A DNA stretch of 64,000 bases, taken from Ptiloglossa arizonensis. Taxonomy: Eukaryota; Arthropoda; Insecta; Hymenoptera; Colletidae. A program made the position numbers and the translations under genes. The stretch lies in NCBI RefSeq assembly GCF_051014685.1, contig NC_135061.1, positions 310,001 through 374,000 on the forward strand. Reading direction: 5' to 3'. Of the stretch, positions 30,110-46,320 are shown one piece after another (within the stretch, counting starts at the first letter, position 1; the number at the start of each line of letters is the position of its first letter). The notes beneath the pieces were generated by a model. It saw only the letters and a program-made list of their open reading frames with translations. It did no database searches and was not told the origin of the DNA.

Positions 30110-33100
30110 TAACGTATAGCGTATAACGTATATCGTATAGCATATAACGTATAACGTATAACGTTTAACGTACAACGTATAACGTATAACGTATACCGTT
30201 TAACGTATATCGTATAACGTATAACGTATAACGTATAACGTATAACGTATAACCTATAACAAATAACGTATAACGTGTAACGTATAACGTATAAAGTATA
30301 GCGTATAACGTATATCGTATAACGTATAACGTTTAACGTATAACGTATAACATATAATGTATAACGCATATCCTAGAACTTATGCTGAATAACGTATAAC
30401 GTATAACGTATAACGTATAACGTATAACGTATAACGTATAACGTAGAACGTATAACGTATAACGTATAACGTATAACGTATAACGTATAACGTATAACGT
30501 ATAGCGTATAACGTATATCGTATAGCATATAACGTATAACGTATAACGTTTAACGTACAACGTATAACGTATAACGTATACCGTTTAACGTATATCGTAT
30601 AACGTATAACGTATAACGTATAACGTATAACGTATAACCTATAACAAATAACGTATAACGTGTAACGTATAACGTGTAACGTATAACGTATAACGTATAA
30701 CGTATAACGTATAACGTATAACGTATAACGTATAACGTATAACGTATAACGTATAACGTATAACGTATAACGTATAACGTATAACGTATAACGTATAACG
30801 TATAACGTATAACGTATAACGTATAACGTATAACGTATAACGTATAACGTATAACGTATAACGTATAACGTATAACGTATAACGTATAACGTATAACGTA
30901 TAACGTATAACATATAATATATAACGCATGTCCTAGAACTTATGCCGTATAACGTCTAGTGTATAACGTATAACGTATAACGTATATCGTATAACGTATA
31001 ACGTTTAACGTATAACGTATGACATCTAATGTATAACGCACATCCTAGAACTTATGCTGAATAACGTATAACGTATAACGTATAACGTATAACGTATAAC
31101 GTATAACGTATAACGTACAACGTATAACGTATAACGAATAACGTATAACGTATAACGTATAACGTATAACGTATAACGTATAACGTATAACGTATAACGT
31201 ATAACGTATAACGTATAACGTATAACGCATAACGTATAACGTATAACGTATACCGTATAACGTATAACGTATAACGTAAAACGTGTAACGTATAACGTAA
31301 TACGTATAACGTATAACGTATAACGTATAACGTATAACGTATAACGTATAACGTATAGCGTATAACGTATATCGTATAGCATATAACGTATAACGTATAA
31401 CGTTTAACGTACAACGTATAACGTATAACGTATACCGTTTAACGTATATCGTATAACGTATAACGTATAACGTATAACGTATAACGTATAACGTATAACG
31501 TATAACCTATAACAAATAACGTATAACGTGTAACGTATAACGTATAACGTATACCGTATAACGTATAACGTATAACGTAAAACGTGTAACGTATAACGTA
31601 ATACGTATAACGTATAACGTATAACGTATAACGTATAACGTATAACGTATAACGTATAGCGTATAACGTATATCGTATAGCATATAACGTATAACGTATA
31701 ACGTTTAACGTACAACGTATAACGTATAACGTATACCGTTTAACGTATATCGTATAACGTATAACGTATAACGTATAACCTATAACAAATAACGTATAAC
31801 GTGTAACGTATAACGTATAACGTATAACGTATAACGTATAACGTATAACGTATAACGTATAACGTATAACGTATAACGTATAACGTATAACGTATAACGT
31901 ATAACGTATAACGTATAACGTATAACGTATAACGTATAACGTATAACGTATAACGTATAACGTATAACGTATAACGTATAACGTATAACGTATAACGTAT
32001 AACGTATAACGTATAACGTATAACGTATAACGTATAACGTATAACGTATAACGTATAACGTATAACGTATAACGTATAACGTATAACGTATACCGTATAA
32101 CGTATAACGTATAACGTAAAACGTGTAACGTATAACGTAATACGTATAACGTATAACGTATAACGTATAACGTATAACGTATAACGTATAACGTATAACG
32201 TATAACGTATAGCGTATAACGTATATCGTATAGCATATAACGTATAACGTATAACGTTTAACGTACAACGTATAACGTACAACGTATACCGTTTAACGTA
32301 TATCGTATAACGTATAACGTATAACGTATAACGTATAGCGTATAACGTATATCGTATAGCATATAACGTATAACGTATAACGTTTAACGTACAACGTATA
32401 ACGTATAACGTATACCGTTTAACGTATATCGTATAACGTATAACGTATAACGTATAACGTATAACGTATAACGTATAACCTATAACAAATAACGTATAAC
32501 GTGTAACGTATATCGTATAACGTATACCGTATAACGTATAACGTATAACGTAAAACGTGTAACGTATAACGTAATACGTCTAACGTATAACGTATAACGT
32601 ATAACGTATAACGTATAACGTATAACGTATAGCGTATAACGTATATCGTATAGCATATAACGTATAACGTATAACGTTTAACGTACAACGTATAACGTAT
32701 AACGTATACCGTTTAACGTATATCGTATAACGTATAACGTATAACGTATAACGTATAACGTATAACCTATAACAAATAACGTATAACGTGTAACGTATAA
32801 CGTATAACGTATAACGTATAACGTATAACGTATAACGTATAACGTATAACGTATAACGTATAACGTATAACGTATAACGTATAACGTATAACGTATAACG
32901 TATAACGTATAACGTATAACGTATAACGTATAACGTATAACGTATAACGTATAACGTATAACGCATAACGCATAACGTATAACGTATAACGTATAACGTA
33001 TAACGTATACCGTATAACGTATAACGTATAACGTATACCGTATAACGTATAACGTATAACGTAAAACGTGTAACGTATAACGTAATACGTATAACGTATA

Positions 33101-34930
33101 ACGTATAACGTATAACGTATAACGTATAACGTATAACGTATAGCGTATAACGTATATCGTATAGCATATAACGTATAACGTATAACGTTTAACGTACAAC
33201 GTATAACGTATAACGTATAACGTATAACGTATAACGTATAACGTATAACGTATAACCTATAACAAATAACGTATAACGTGTAACGTATAACGTATAACGT
33301 ATACCGTACAACGTATAACGTATAACGTATAACGTATAACGTATAGCGTATAACGTATATCGTATAGCATATAACGTATAACGTATAACGTTTAACGTAC
33401 AACGTATAACGTATAACGTATACCGTTTAACGTATATCGTATAACGTAAAACGTGTAACGTATAACGTAATACGTATAACGTATAACGTATAACGTATAA
33501 CGTATAACGTATAACGTATAACGTATAACGTATAGCGTATAACGTATATCGTATAGCATATAACGTATAACGTATAACGTTTAACGTACAACGTATAACG
33601 TATAACGTATACCGTTTAACGTATAACGTATAACGTATAACGTATAACGTATAACGTATAACGTATAACGTATAACGTATAACGTATAACGTATAACGTA
33701 TAACGTATAACGTATAACGTATAACGTATAACGTATAACGTATAACGTATAACGTATAACGTATAACGTATAACGTATAACGTATAACGTATAACGTATA
33801 ACGTATAACGTATAACGTATAACGTGTAACGTATAACGTATAACGTGTAACGTATAACGTATAACGTATAACGTATAACGTATAACGTATAACGTATAAC
33901 GTATAACGTATAACGTATAACGTATAACGTATACCGTTTAACGTATATCGTATAACGTATAACGTATAACGTATAACGTATAACGTATAACCTATAACAA
34001 ATAACGTATAACGTGTAACGTATAACGTATAACGTATAACGTATAACGTATAACGTATAACGTATAACGTATAAAGTATAACGTATAACGTATAACGTAT
34101 AACGTATAACCTATAACGTACAACGAGTTACGTATAACGTCTAACGTATAACGTATATCGTATAACGTATAACGTATAACGTATAACGTATAACGTATAA
34201 CGTATAACGTATAACGTATAGTGTATAACGTATAACGTGTAACGTATAACTTTTAACGTATAACGTATAACGTATAACGTATAACGTATAACCTATAACA
34301 AATAACGTATAACGTGTAACGTATAACGTATAACGTATAACGTATAACGTATAACGTATAGCGTATAACGTATATCGTATAGCATATAACGTATAACGTA
34401 TAACGTTTAACGTACAACGTATAACGTATAACGTATACCGTTTAACGTATATCGTATAACGTATAACGTATAACGTATAACGTATAACGTATAACCTATA
34501 ACAAATAACGTATAACGTGTAACGTATAACGTATAACGTATAACGTATAACGTATAACGTATAACGTATAACGTATAACGTATAACGTATAACGTATAAC
34601 GTATAACGTATAACGTATAACGTATAACGTATAACGTATAACGTATAACGTATAACGTATAACGTATAACGCATAACGTATAACGTATAACGTATAACGT
34701 ATAACGTATAACGTATAACGTAATACGTATAACGTATAACGTATAACGTATAACGTATAACGTATAACGTATAACGTATAGCGTATAACGTATATCGTAT
34801 AGCGTATAACGTATAACGTATAACGTTTAACGTACAACGTATAACGTATAACGTATACCGTTTAACGTATATCGTATAACGTATAACGTATAACGTATAA
34901 CGTATAACGTATAACCTATAACAAATAACG
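30110..34930 (+). repeat. Dense composite F-D module cluster
   Basis: A composite module recurs at irregular spacing. It runs CGTATAG, CGTATAT, CGTATAG, CATATAA, two consensus units, CGTTTAA, CGTACAA, a few consensus units, CGTATAC, CGTTTAA, CGTATAT, several consensus units, then CCTATAA-CAAATAA, a consensus unit and CGTGTAA. The CATATAA element is near 30132, 30527, 31379, 31680, 32233, 32356, 32653, 33167, 33367, 33556 and 34383, with a related CGTATAA form near 34800. Copies differ in which half is retained; several at 32.2-33.6 kb are less than 300 bp apart. Sparser copies continue to about 49.3 kb. Confidence 0.8.
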
Positions 34931-34940
34931 TATAACGTGT

Positions 34941-35509
34941 AACGTATAACGTATAACGTATAACGTATAACGTATAACGTATAACGTATAACGTATAACG
35001 TATAACGTATAACGTATAACGTATAACGTATAACGTATAACGTATAACGTATAACGTATAACGTATAACGTATAACGTATAACGTATAACGTATAACGTA
35101 TAACGTATAACGTATAACGTATAACGTATAACGTATAACGTATAACGTATAACGTATAACGTATAACGTATAACGTATAACGTATAACGTATAACGTATA
35201 ACGTATAACGTATAACGTATAACGTATAACGTATAACGTATAACGTATAACGTATAACGTATAACGTATAACGTATAACGTATAACGTATAACGTATAAC
35301 GTATAACGTATAACGTATAACGTATAACGTATAACGTATAACGTATAACGTATAACGTATAACGTATAACGTATAACGTATAACGTATAACGTATAACGT
35401 ATAACGTATAACGTATAACGTATAACGTATAACGTATAACGTATAACGTATAACGTATAACGTATAACGTATAACGTATAACGTATAACGTATAACGTAT
35501 AACGTATAA
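34941..35509 (+). repeat. Longest pure consensus tract, about 81 units
   Basis: About 570 bp of unbroken CGTATAA lie between a CGTGTAA near 34937 and the CCTATAA-CAAATAA block near 35510. I see no variant base. It holds nothing besides the repeat. Confidence 0.85.
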
Positions 35510-38039
35510 CCTATAACAAATAACGTATAACGTGTAACGTATAACGTGTAACGTATAACGTATAACGTATAACGTTTAACGTATAACGTATAACATATAA
35601 TGTATAACGCATATCCTAGAACTTATGCTGAATAACGTATAACGTATAACGTATAACGTATAACGTATAACGTAGAACGTATAACGTATAACGTATAACG
35701 TATAACGTATAACGTATAACGTATAACGTAGAACGTATAACGTATAACGTATAACGTATAACGTATAACGTATAACGTATAACGTATAACGTATAACGTA
35801 TAACGTATAACGTATAACGTATAACGTATAACGTATAACGTATAACGTATAACGTGTAACGTATAACGTATAACGTATAACGTATAACGTATAACGTATA
35901 ACGTATAACGTATAACGTATAACGTATAACGTGTAACGTATAACGTATAACGTATAACGTATAACGTATAACGTATAACGTATAACGTATAACGTATAAC
36001 GTATAACGTATAACGTATAACGTATAACGTATAACGTATAACGTATAACGTATACCGTTTAACGTATATCGTATAACGTATAACGTATAACGTATAACGT
36101 ATAACGTATAACCTATAACAAATAACGTATAACGTGTAACGTATAACGTATAACGTATAACGTATAACGTATAACGTATAACGTATAACGTATAAAGTAT
36201 AACGTATAACGTATAACGTATAACGTATAACCTATAACGTACAACGAGTTACGTATAACGTCTAACGTATAACGTATATCGTATAACGTATAACGTATAA
36301 CGTATAACGTATAACGTATAACGTATAACGTATAACGTATAGTGTATAACGTATAACGTGTAACGTATAACTTTTAACGTATAACGTATAACGTATAACG
36401 TATAACGTATAACCTATAACAAATAACGTATAACGTGTAACGTATAACGTATAACGTATAACGTATAACGTATAACGTATAGCGTATAACGTATATCGTA
36501 TAGCATATAACGTATAACGTATAACGTTTAACGTACAACGTATAACGTATAACGTATACCGTTTAACGTATATCGTATAACGTATAACGTATAACGTATA
36601 ACGTATAACGTATAACCTATAACAAATAACGTATAACGTGTAACGTATAACGTATAACGTATAACGTATAACGTATAACGTATAACGTATAACGTATAAC
36701 GTATAACGTATAACGTATAACGTATAACGTATAACGTATAACGTATAACGTATAACGTATAACGTATAACGTATAACGTATAACGTATAACGTATAACGT
36801 ATAACGTATAACGTATAACGCATAACGTATAACGTATAACGTATAACGTATAACGTATAACGTATAACGTATAACGTATAACGTATAACGTATAACGTAT
36901 AACGTATAACGTATAACGTATAACGTATAACGTATAACGTATAACGTATAACGTATAACGTATAACGTATAACGTATAACCTATAACAAATAACGTATAA
37001 CGTGTAACGTATAACGTATAACGTATAACGTATAACGTATAACGTATAACGTATAACGTATAACGTATAACGTATAACGTATAACGTATAACGTATAACG
37101 TATAACGTATAACGTATAACGTATAACGTATAACGTATAACGTATAACGTATAACGTATAACGTATAACGTATAACGTATAACGTATAACGTATAACGTA
37201 TAACGTATAACGTATAACGTATAACGTTTAACGTATAACGTATAACATATAATGTATAACGCATATCCTAGAACTTATGCTGAATAACGTATAACGTATA
37301 ACGTATAACGTATAACGTATAACGTAGAACGTATAACGTATAACGTATAACGTATAACGTATAACGTATAACGTATAACGTATAACGTATAACGTATAAC
37401 GTATAACGTATAACGTATAACGTATAACGTATAACGTATAACGTATAACGTATAACGTATAACGTATAACGTATAACGTATAACGTATAACGTATAACGT
37501 GTAACGTATAACGTATAACGTATAACGTGTAACGTATAACGTATAACGTATAACGTGTAACGTATAACGTATAACGTATAACGTATAACGTATAACGTAT
37601 AACGTATAACGTATAACGTATAACGTATAACGTATAACGTATAACGTATAACGTATAACGTATAACGTATAACGTATACCGTTTAACGTATATCGTATAA
37701 CGTATAACGTATAACGTATAACGTATAACGTATAACCTATAACAAATAACGTATAACGTGTAACGTATAACGTATAACGTATAACGTATAACGTATAACG
37801 TATAACGTATAACGTATAAAGTATAACGTATAACGTATAACGTATAACGTATAACCTATAACGTACAACGAGTTACGTATAACGTCTAACGTATAACGTA
37901 TAACGTATAACGTATAACGTATAACGTATAACGTATAACGTATAACGTATAACGTATAACGTATAACGTATAACGTATAACGTATAGTGTATAACGTATA
38001 ACGTGTAACGTATAACTTTTAACGTATAACGTATAACGT

Positions 38040-38130
38040 ACAACGTATAACGTACAACGTAGAACGTAGAACGTAGAACGTAGAACGTATAACGTATAAC
38101 GTATAACGTAGAACGTAGAACGTAGAACGT
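38040..38130 (+). repeat. CGTAGAA-enriched tract
   Basis: CGTACAA units are followed by four consecutive CGTAGAA units, three consensus units and three more CGTAGAA. The same cluster, with fewer CGTAGAA units, is at about 40190-40260 in the next HOR copy. Elsewhere CGTAGAA is usually solitary, so this is a small local expansion of a variant unit that was then copied with its block. Confidence 0.85.
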
Positions 38131-41100
38131 ATAACGTATAACGTATAACGTATAACGTATAACGTATAACGTATAACGTATAACGTATAACGTATAACGT
38201 ATAACGTATAACGTATAACGTATAACGTATAACGTATAACGTATAACGTATAACGTATAACGTATAACGTATAACGTATAACGTATAACGTATAACGTAT
38301 AACGTATAACGTATAACGTATAACGTATAACGTATAACGTATAACGTATAACGTATAACGTATAACGTATAACGTATAACGTATAACGTATAACGTATAA
38401 CGTATAACGTATAACGTATAACGTATAACGTATAACGTATAACGTATAACGTATAACGTATAACGTATAACGTATAACGTATAACGTATAACGTATAACG
38501 TATAACGTGTAACGTATAACGTATAACGTATAACGTATAACGTATAACGTGTAACGTATAACGTATAACGTATAACGTATAACGTATAACGTATAACGTA
38601 TAACGTATAACGTAAAACGTGTAACGTATAACGTAATACGTATAACGTATAACGTAGAACGTATAACGTATAACGTATAACGTATAACGTATAACGTATA
38701 ACGTATAGCGTATAACGTATATCGTATAGCATATAACGTATAACGTATAACGTTTAACGTACAACGTATAACGTATAACGTATACCGTTTAACGTATATC
38801 GTATAACGTATAACGTATAACGTATAACGTATAACGTATAACCTATAACAAATAACGTATAACGTGTAACGTATAACGTATAACGTATAACGTATAACGT
38901 ATAACGTATAACGTTTAACGTATAACGTATAACGTATAACGTATAACGTATAACGTATAACGTATAACGTATAACGTATAACGTATAACGTATAACGTAT
39001 AACGTATAACGTATAACGCATAACGTATAACGTATAACGTATAACGTATAACGTATAACGTATAACGTATAACGTATAACGTATAACGTATAACGTATAA
39101 CGTATAACGTATAACGTATAACGTATAACGTATAACGTATAACGTATAACGTATAACGTATAACGTATAACGTATAACCTATAACAAATAACGTATAACG
39201 TGTAACGTATAACGTATAACGTATAACGTATAACGTATAACGTATAACGTATAACGTATAACGTATAACGTATAACGTATAACGTATAACGTATAACGTA
39301 TAACGTATAACGTATAACGTATAACGTATAACGTATAACGTATAACGTATAACGTATAACGTATAACGTATAACGTATAACGTATAACGTTTAACGTATA
39401 ACGTATAACATATAATGTATAACGCATATCCTAGAACTTATGCTGAATAACGTATAACGTATAACGTATAACGTATAACGTATAACGTGGAACGTATAAC
39501 GTATAACGTATAACGTATAACGTATAACGTATAACGTATAACGTATAACGTATAACGTATAACGTATAACGTATAACGTATAACGTATAACGTATAACGT
39601 ATAACGTATAACGTATAACGTATAACGTATAACGTATAACGTATAACGTATAACGTATAACGTATAACGTATAACGTATAACGTATAACGTGTAACGTAT
39701 AACGTATAACGTATAACGTGTAACGTATAACGTATAACGTATAACGTATAACGTATAACGTATAACGTATAACGTATAACGTATAACGTATAACGTATAA
39801 CGTATAACGTATAACGTATACCGTTTAACGTATATCGTATAACGTATAACGTATAACGTATAACGTATAACGTATAACCTATAACAAATAACGTATAACG
39901 TGTAACGTATAACGTATAACGTATAACGTATAACGTATAACGTATAACGTATAACGTATAAAGTATAACGTATAACGTATAACGTATAACGTATAACCTA
40001 TAACGTACAACGAGTTACGTATAACGTCTAACGTATAACGTATAACGTATAACGTATAACGTATAACGTATAACGTATAACGTATAACGTATAACGTATA
40101 ACGTATAACGTATAACGTATAACGTATAGTGTATAACGTATAACGTGTAACGTATAACTTTTAACGTATAACGTATAACGTACAACGTATAACGTACAAC
40201 GTAGAACGTAGAACGTAGAACGTATAACGTATAACGTATAACGTAGAACGTAGAACGTATAACGTATAACGTATAACGTATAACGTATAACGTATAACGT
40301 ATAACGTATAACGTATAACGTATAACGTATAACGTATAACGTATAACGTATAACGTATAACGTATAACGTATAACGTATAACGTATAACGTATAACGTAT
40401 AACGTATAACGTATAACGTATAACGTATAACGTATAACGTATAACGTATAACGTATAACGTATAACGTATAACGTATAACGTATAACGTATAACGTATAA
40501 CGTATAACGTATAACGTATAACGTATAACGTATAACGTATAACGTATAACGTATAACGTATAACGTATAACGTATAACGTATAACGTATAACGTATAACG
40601 TATAACGTATAACGTATAACGTATAACGTGTAACGTATAACGTGTAACGTATAACGTATAACGTATAACGTATAACGTATAACGTGTAACGTATAACGTA
40701 TAACGTATAACGTATAACGTATAACGTATAACGTATAACGTATAACGTAAAACGTGTAACGTATAACGTAATACGTATAACGTATAACGTAGAACGTATA
40801 ACGTATAACGTATAACGTATAACGTATAACGTATAACGTATAGCGTATAACGTATATCGTATAGCCTATAACGTATAACGTATAACGTTTAACGTACAAC
40901 GTATAACGTATAACGTATACCGTTTAACGTATATCGTATAACGTATAACGTATAACGTATAACGTATAACGTATAACCTATAACAAATAACGTATAACGT
41001 GTAACGTATAACGTATAACGTATAACGTATAACGTATAACGTATAACGTATAACGTATAACGTATAACGTATAACGTATAACGTATAACGTATAACGTAT

Positions 41101-41557
41101 AACGTATAACGTATAACGTATAACGTATAACGTATAACGTATAACGTATAACGTATAACGTATAACGTATAACGTATAACGTATAACGTATAACGTATAA
41201 CGTATAACGTATAACGTATAACGTATAACGTATAACGTATAACGTATAACGTATAACGTATAACGTATAACGTATAACGTATAACGTATAACGTATAACG
41301 TATAACGTATAACGTATAACGTATAACGTATAACGTATAACCTATAACAAATAACGTATAACGTGTAACGTATAACGTATAACGTATAACGTATAACGTA
41401 TAACGTATAACGTATAACGTATAACGTATAACGTATAACGTATAACGTATAACGTATAACGTATAACGTATAACGTATAACGTATAACGTATAACGTATA
41501 ACGTATAACGTATAACGTATAACGTTTAACGTATAACGTATAACATATAATGTATAA

Positions 41558-44500
41558 CGCATATCCTAGAACTTATGCTGAATAACGTATAACGTATAAC
41601 GTATAACGTATAACGTATAACGTAGAACGTATAACGTATAACGTATAACGTATAACGTATAACGTATAACGTATAACGTATAACGTATAACGTATAACGT
41701 ATAACGTATAACGTATAACGTATAACGTATAACGTATAACGTATAACGTATAACGTATAACGTATAACGTATAACGTATAACGTATAACGTATAACGTAT
41801 AACGTGTAACGTATAACGTATAACGTATAACGTGTAACGTATAACGTATAACGTATAACGTATAACGTATAACGTATAACGTATAACGCATAACGTGTAA
41901 CGTATAACGTATAACGTATAACGTATAACGTATAACGTATAACGTATAACGTATAACGTATAACGTATAACGTATAACGTATAACGTATAACGTATAACG
42001 TATACCGTTTAACGTATATCGTATAACGTATAACGTATAACGTATAACGTATAACGTATAACCTATAACAAATAACGTATAACGTGTAACGTATAACGTA
42101 TAACGTATAACGTATAACGTATAACGTATAACGTATAACGTATAAAGTATAACGTATAACGTATAACGTATAACGTATAACGTATAACCTATAACGTACA
42201 ACGAGTTACGTATAACGTCTAACGTATAACGTATATCGTATAACGTATAACGTATAACGTATAACGTATAACGTATAACGTATAACGTATAACGTATAAC
42301 GTATAACGTATAACGTATAACGTATAACGTATAACGTATAACGTATAACGTATAACGTATAACGTATAACGTATAACGTATAACGTATAACGTATAACGT
42401 ATAACGTATAACGTGTAACGTATAACGTGTAACGTATAACGTATAACGTATAACGTATAACGTATAACGTAAAACGTGTAACGTATAACGTATAACGTAT
42501 AACGTGTAACGTATAACGTATAACGTATGACGTATAACGTATAATGTATAACGTATAACGTAAAACGTGTAACGTATAACGTAATACGTATAACGTATAA
42601 CGTATAACGTATAACGTATAACGTATAACGTATAACGTATAACGTATATCGTATAGCATATAACGTATAACGTATAACGTTTAACGTACAACGTATAACG
42701 TATAACGTATACCGTTTAACGTATATCGTATAACGTATAACGTATAACGTATAACGTATAACGTATAACCTATAACAAATAACGTATAACGTGTAACGTA
42801 TAACGTATAACGTATAACGTATAACGTATGACGTATAACGTATAACGTATAACGTATAACGTATAACGTACAACGAGTTACGTATAACGTATAACGTATA
42901 CCGTTTAACGTATATCGTATAACGTATAACGTATAACGTATAACGTATAACGTATAACCTATAACAAATAACGTATAACGTGTAACGTATAACGTATAAC
43001 GTATAACGTATAACGTATAACGTATAACGTATAACGTATAACGTATAACGTATAACGTGTAACGTATAACGTATAACGTATAACGTATAACGTATAACGT
43101 ATAACGTATAACGTAAAACGTGTAACGTATAACGTAATACGTATAACGTATAAAGTATAACTTATAACGTATAACGCATAACGTATAACGTATAACGTAT
43201 AACGTATAGCGTATAACGTATATCGTATAGCATATAACGTATAACGTATAACGTTTAACGTACAACGTATCACGTATAACGTATACCGTTTAACGTATAT
43301 CGTATAACGTATAACGTATAACGTATAACGTATAACGTATAACGTATAACCTATAACAAATAACGTATAACGTGTAACGTATAACGTATAACGTATAACG
43401 TATAACGTATAACGTATAACGTATAACGTATAACGTATAACGTATAACGTATAACGTATAACGTATAACGTATAACGTATTACGTATAACCTATAACATA
43501 TAACGTATAACGTATAACGTCTAACGTATAACGTATAACGTATAACGTATAACGTATAACGTATTACGTATAACGTATAACGTATAACGGATAACGTGTA
43601 ACGTATATCGTATATCGTATACCGTATAACGTACAACGAGTAACGTATAACGTATAACGTATAAGGTATAACGTATAACGTATAACGTATAACGTATAAC
43701 GTATAACGTATAACGTATAACGTATAACGCAATACGTATAACGTATAACGTGTAACGTATAACGTATAACGTATAACGTATAACGTATAACGTATAACGT
43801 ATAACGTATAACGTATAACGTATAACGTATAACGTATAACGTATAACGTATAACGTATAACGTATAACGTATAACGTATAACGTATAACGTATAACCTAT
43901 AACAAATAACGTATAACGTGTAACGTATAACGTATAACGTATAACGTATAACGTATAACGTATAACGTATAACGTATAACGTATAACGTATAACGTATAA
44001 CGTATAACGTATAACGTATAACGTATAACGTATAACGTATAACGTATAACGTATAACGTATAACGTATAACGTATAACGTTTAACGTATAACGTATAACA
44101 TATAATGTATAACGCATATCCTAGAACTTATGCTGAATAACGTATAACGTATAACGTATAACGTATAACGTATAACGTAGAACGTATAACGTATAACGTA
44201 TAACGTATAACGTATAACGTATAACGTATAACGTATAACGTATAACGTATAACGTATAACGTATAACGTATAACGTATAACGTATAACGTATAACGTATA
44301 ACGTATAACGTATAACGTATAACGTATAACGTATAACGTATAACGTATAACGTATAACGTATAACGTATAACGTGTAACGTATAACGTATAACGTATAAC
44401 GTGTAACGTATAACGTATAACGTATAACGTATAACGTATAACGTATAACGTATAACGCATAACGTGTAACGTATAACGTATAACGTATAACGTATAACGT

Positions 44501-46320
44501 ATAACGTATAACGTATAACGTATAACGTATAACGTATAACGTATAACGTATAACGTATAACGTATAACGTATACCGTTTAACGTATATCGTATAACGTAT
44601 AACGTATAACGTATAACGTATAACGTATAACCTATAACAAATAACGTATAACGTGTAACGTATAACGTATAACGTATAACGTATAACGTATAACGTATAA
44701 CGTATAACGTATAAAGTATAACGTATAACGTATAACGTATAACGTATAACGTATAACCTATAACGTACAACGAGTTACGTATAACGTCTAACGTATAACG
44801 TATATCGTATAACGTATAACGTATAACGTATAACGTATAACGTATAACGTATAACGTATAACGTATAACGTATAACGTATAACGTATAACGTATAACGTA
44901 TAACGTATAACGTATAACGTATAACGTATAACGTATAACGTATAACGTATAACGTATAACGTATAACGTATAACGTATAACGTATAACGTATAACGTGTA
45001 ACGTATAACGTGTAACGTATAACGTATAACGTATAACGTATAACGTATAACGTAAAACGTGTAACGTATAACGTATAACGTATAACGTGTAACGTATAAC
45101 GTATAACGTATGACGTATAACGTATAATGTATAACGTATAACGTAAAACGTGTAACGTATAACGTAATACGTATAACGTATAACGTATAACGTATAACGT
45201 ATAACGTATAACGTATAACGTATAACGTATATCGTATAGCATATAACGTATAACGTATAACGTTTAACGTACAACGTATAACGTATAACGTATACCGTTT
45301 AACGTATATCGTATAACGTATAACGTATAACGTATAACGTATAACGTATAACCTATAACAAATAACGTATAACGTGTAACGTATAACGTATAACGTATAA
45401 CGTATAACGTATGACGTATAACGTATAACGTATAACGTATAACGTATAACGTACAACGAGTTACGTATAACGTATAACGTATACCGTTTAACGTATATCG
45501 TATAACGTATAACGTATAACGTATAACGTATAACGTATAACCTATAACAAATAACGTATAACGTGTAACGTATAACGTATAACGTATAACGTATAACGTA
45601 TAACGTATAACGTATAACGTATAACGTATAACGTATAACGTGTAACGTATAACGTATAACGTATAACGTATAACGTATAACGTATAACGTATAACGTAAA
45701 ACGTGTAACGTATAACGTAATACGTATAACGTATAACGTATAACTTATAACGTATAACGCATAACGTATAACGTATAACGTATAACGTATAGCGTATAAC
45801 GTATATCGTATAGCATATAACGTATAACGTATAACGTTTAACGTACAACGTATCACGTATAACGTATACCGTTTAACGTATATCGTATAACGTATAACGT
45901 ATAACGTATAACGTATAACGTATAACGTATAACCTATAACAAATAACGTATAACGTGTAACGTATAACGTATAACGTATAACGTATAACGTATAACGTAT
46001 AACGTATAACGTATAACGTATAACGTATAACGTATAACGTATAACGTATAACGTATAACGTATTACGTATAACCTATAACATATAACGTATAACGTATAA
46101 CGTCTAACGTATAACGTATAACGTATAACGTATAACGTATAACGTATTACGTATAACGTATAACGTATAACGGATAACGTGTAACGTATATCGTATATCG
46201 TATACCGTATAACGTACAACGAGTAACGTATAACGTATAACGTATAAGGTATAACGTATAACGTATAACGTATAACGTATAACGTATAACGTATAACGTA
46301 TAACGTATAACGCAATACGT
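41558..46320 (+). repeat. 2583-bp tandem duplication inside the HOR series
   Basis: Landmarks at about 42680-43735 recur 2583 bp (369 units) later at about 45265-46318. They include the private TATCACG unit (near 43268 and 45851), CGTATGA, the CTTATAA pair, and a stretch with CGGATAA, CGTGTAA, two CGTATAT and GGTATAA. The left anchors, A1 at 41558 and 44113, are 2555 bp apart, so four units were gained or lost between them and the inner landmarks. A visible difference is AGTATAA near 43152 where the second copy has consensus. Confidence 0.88.
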
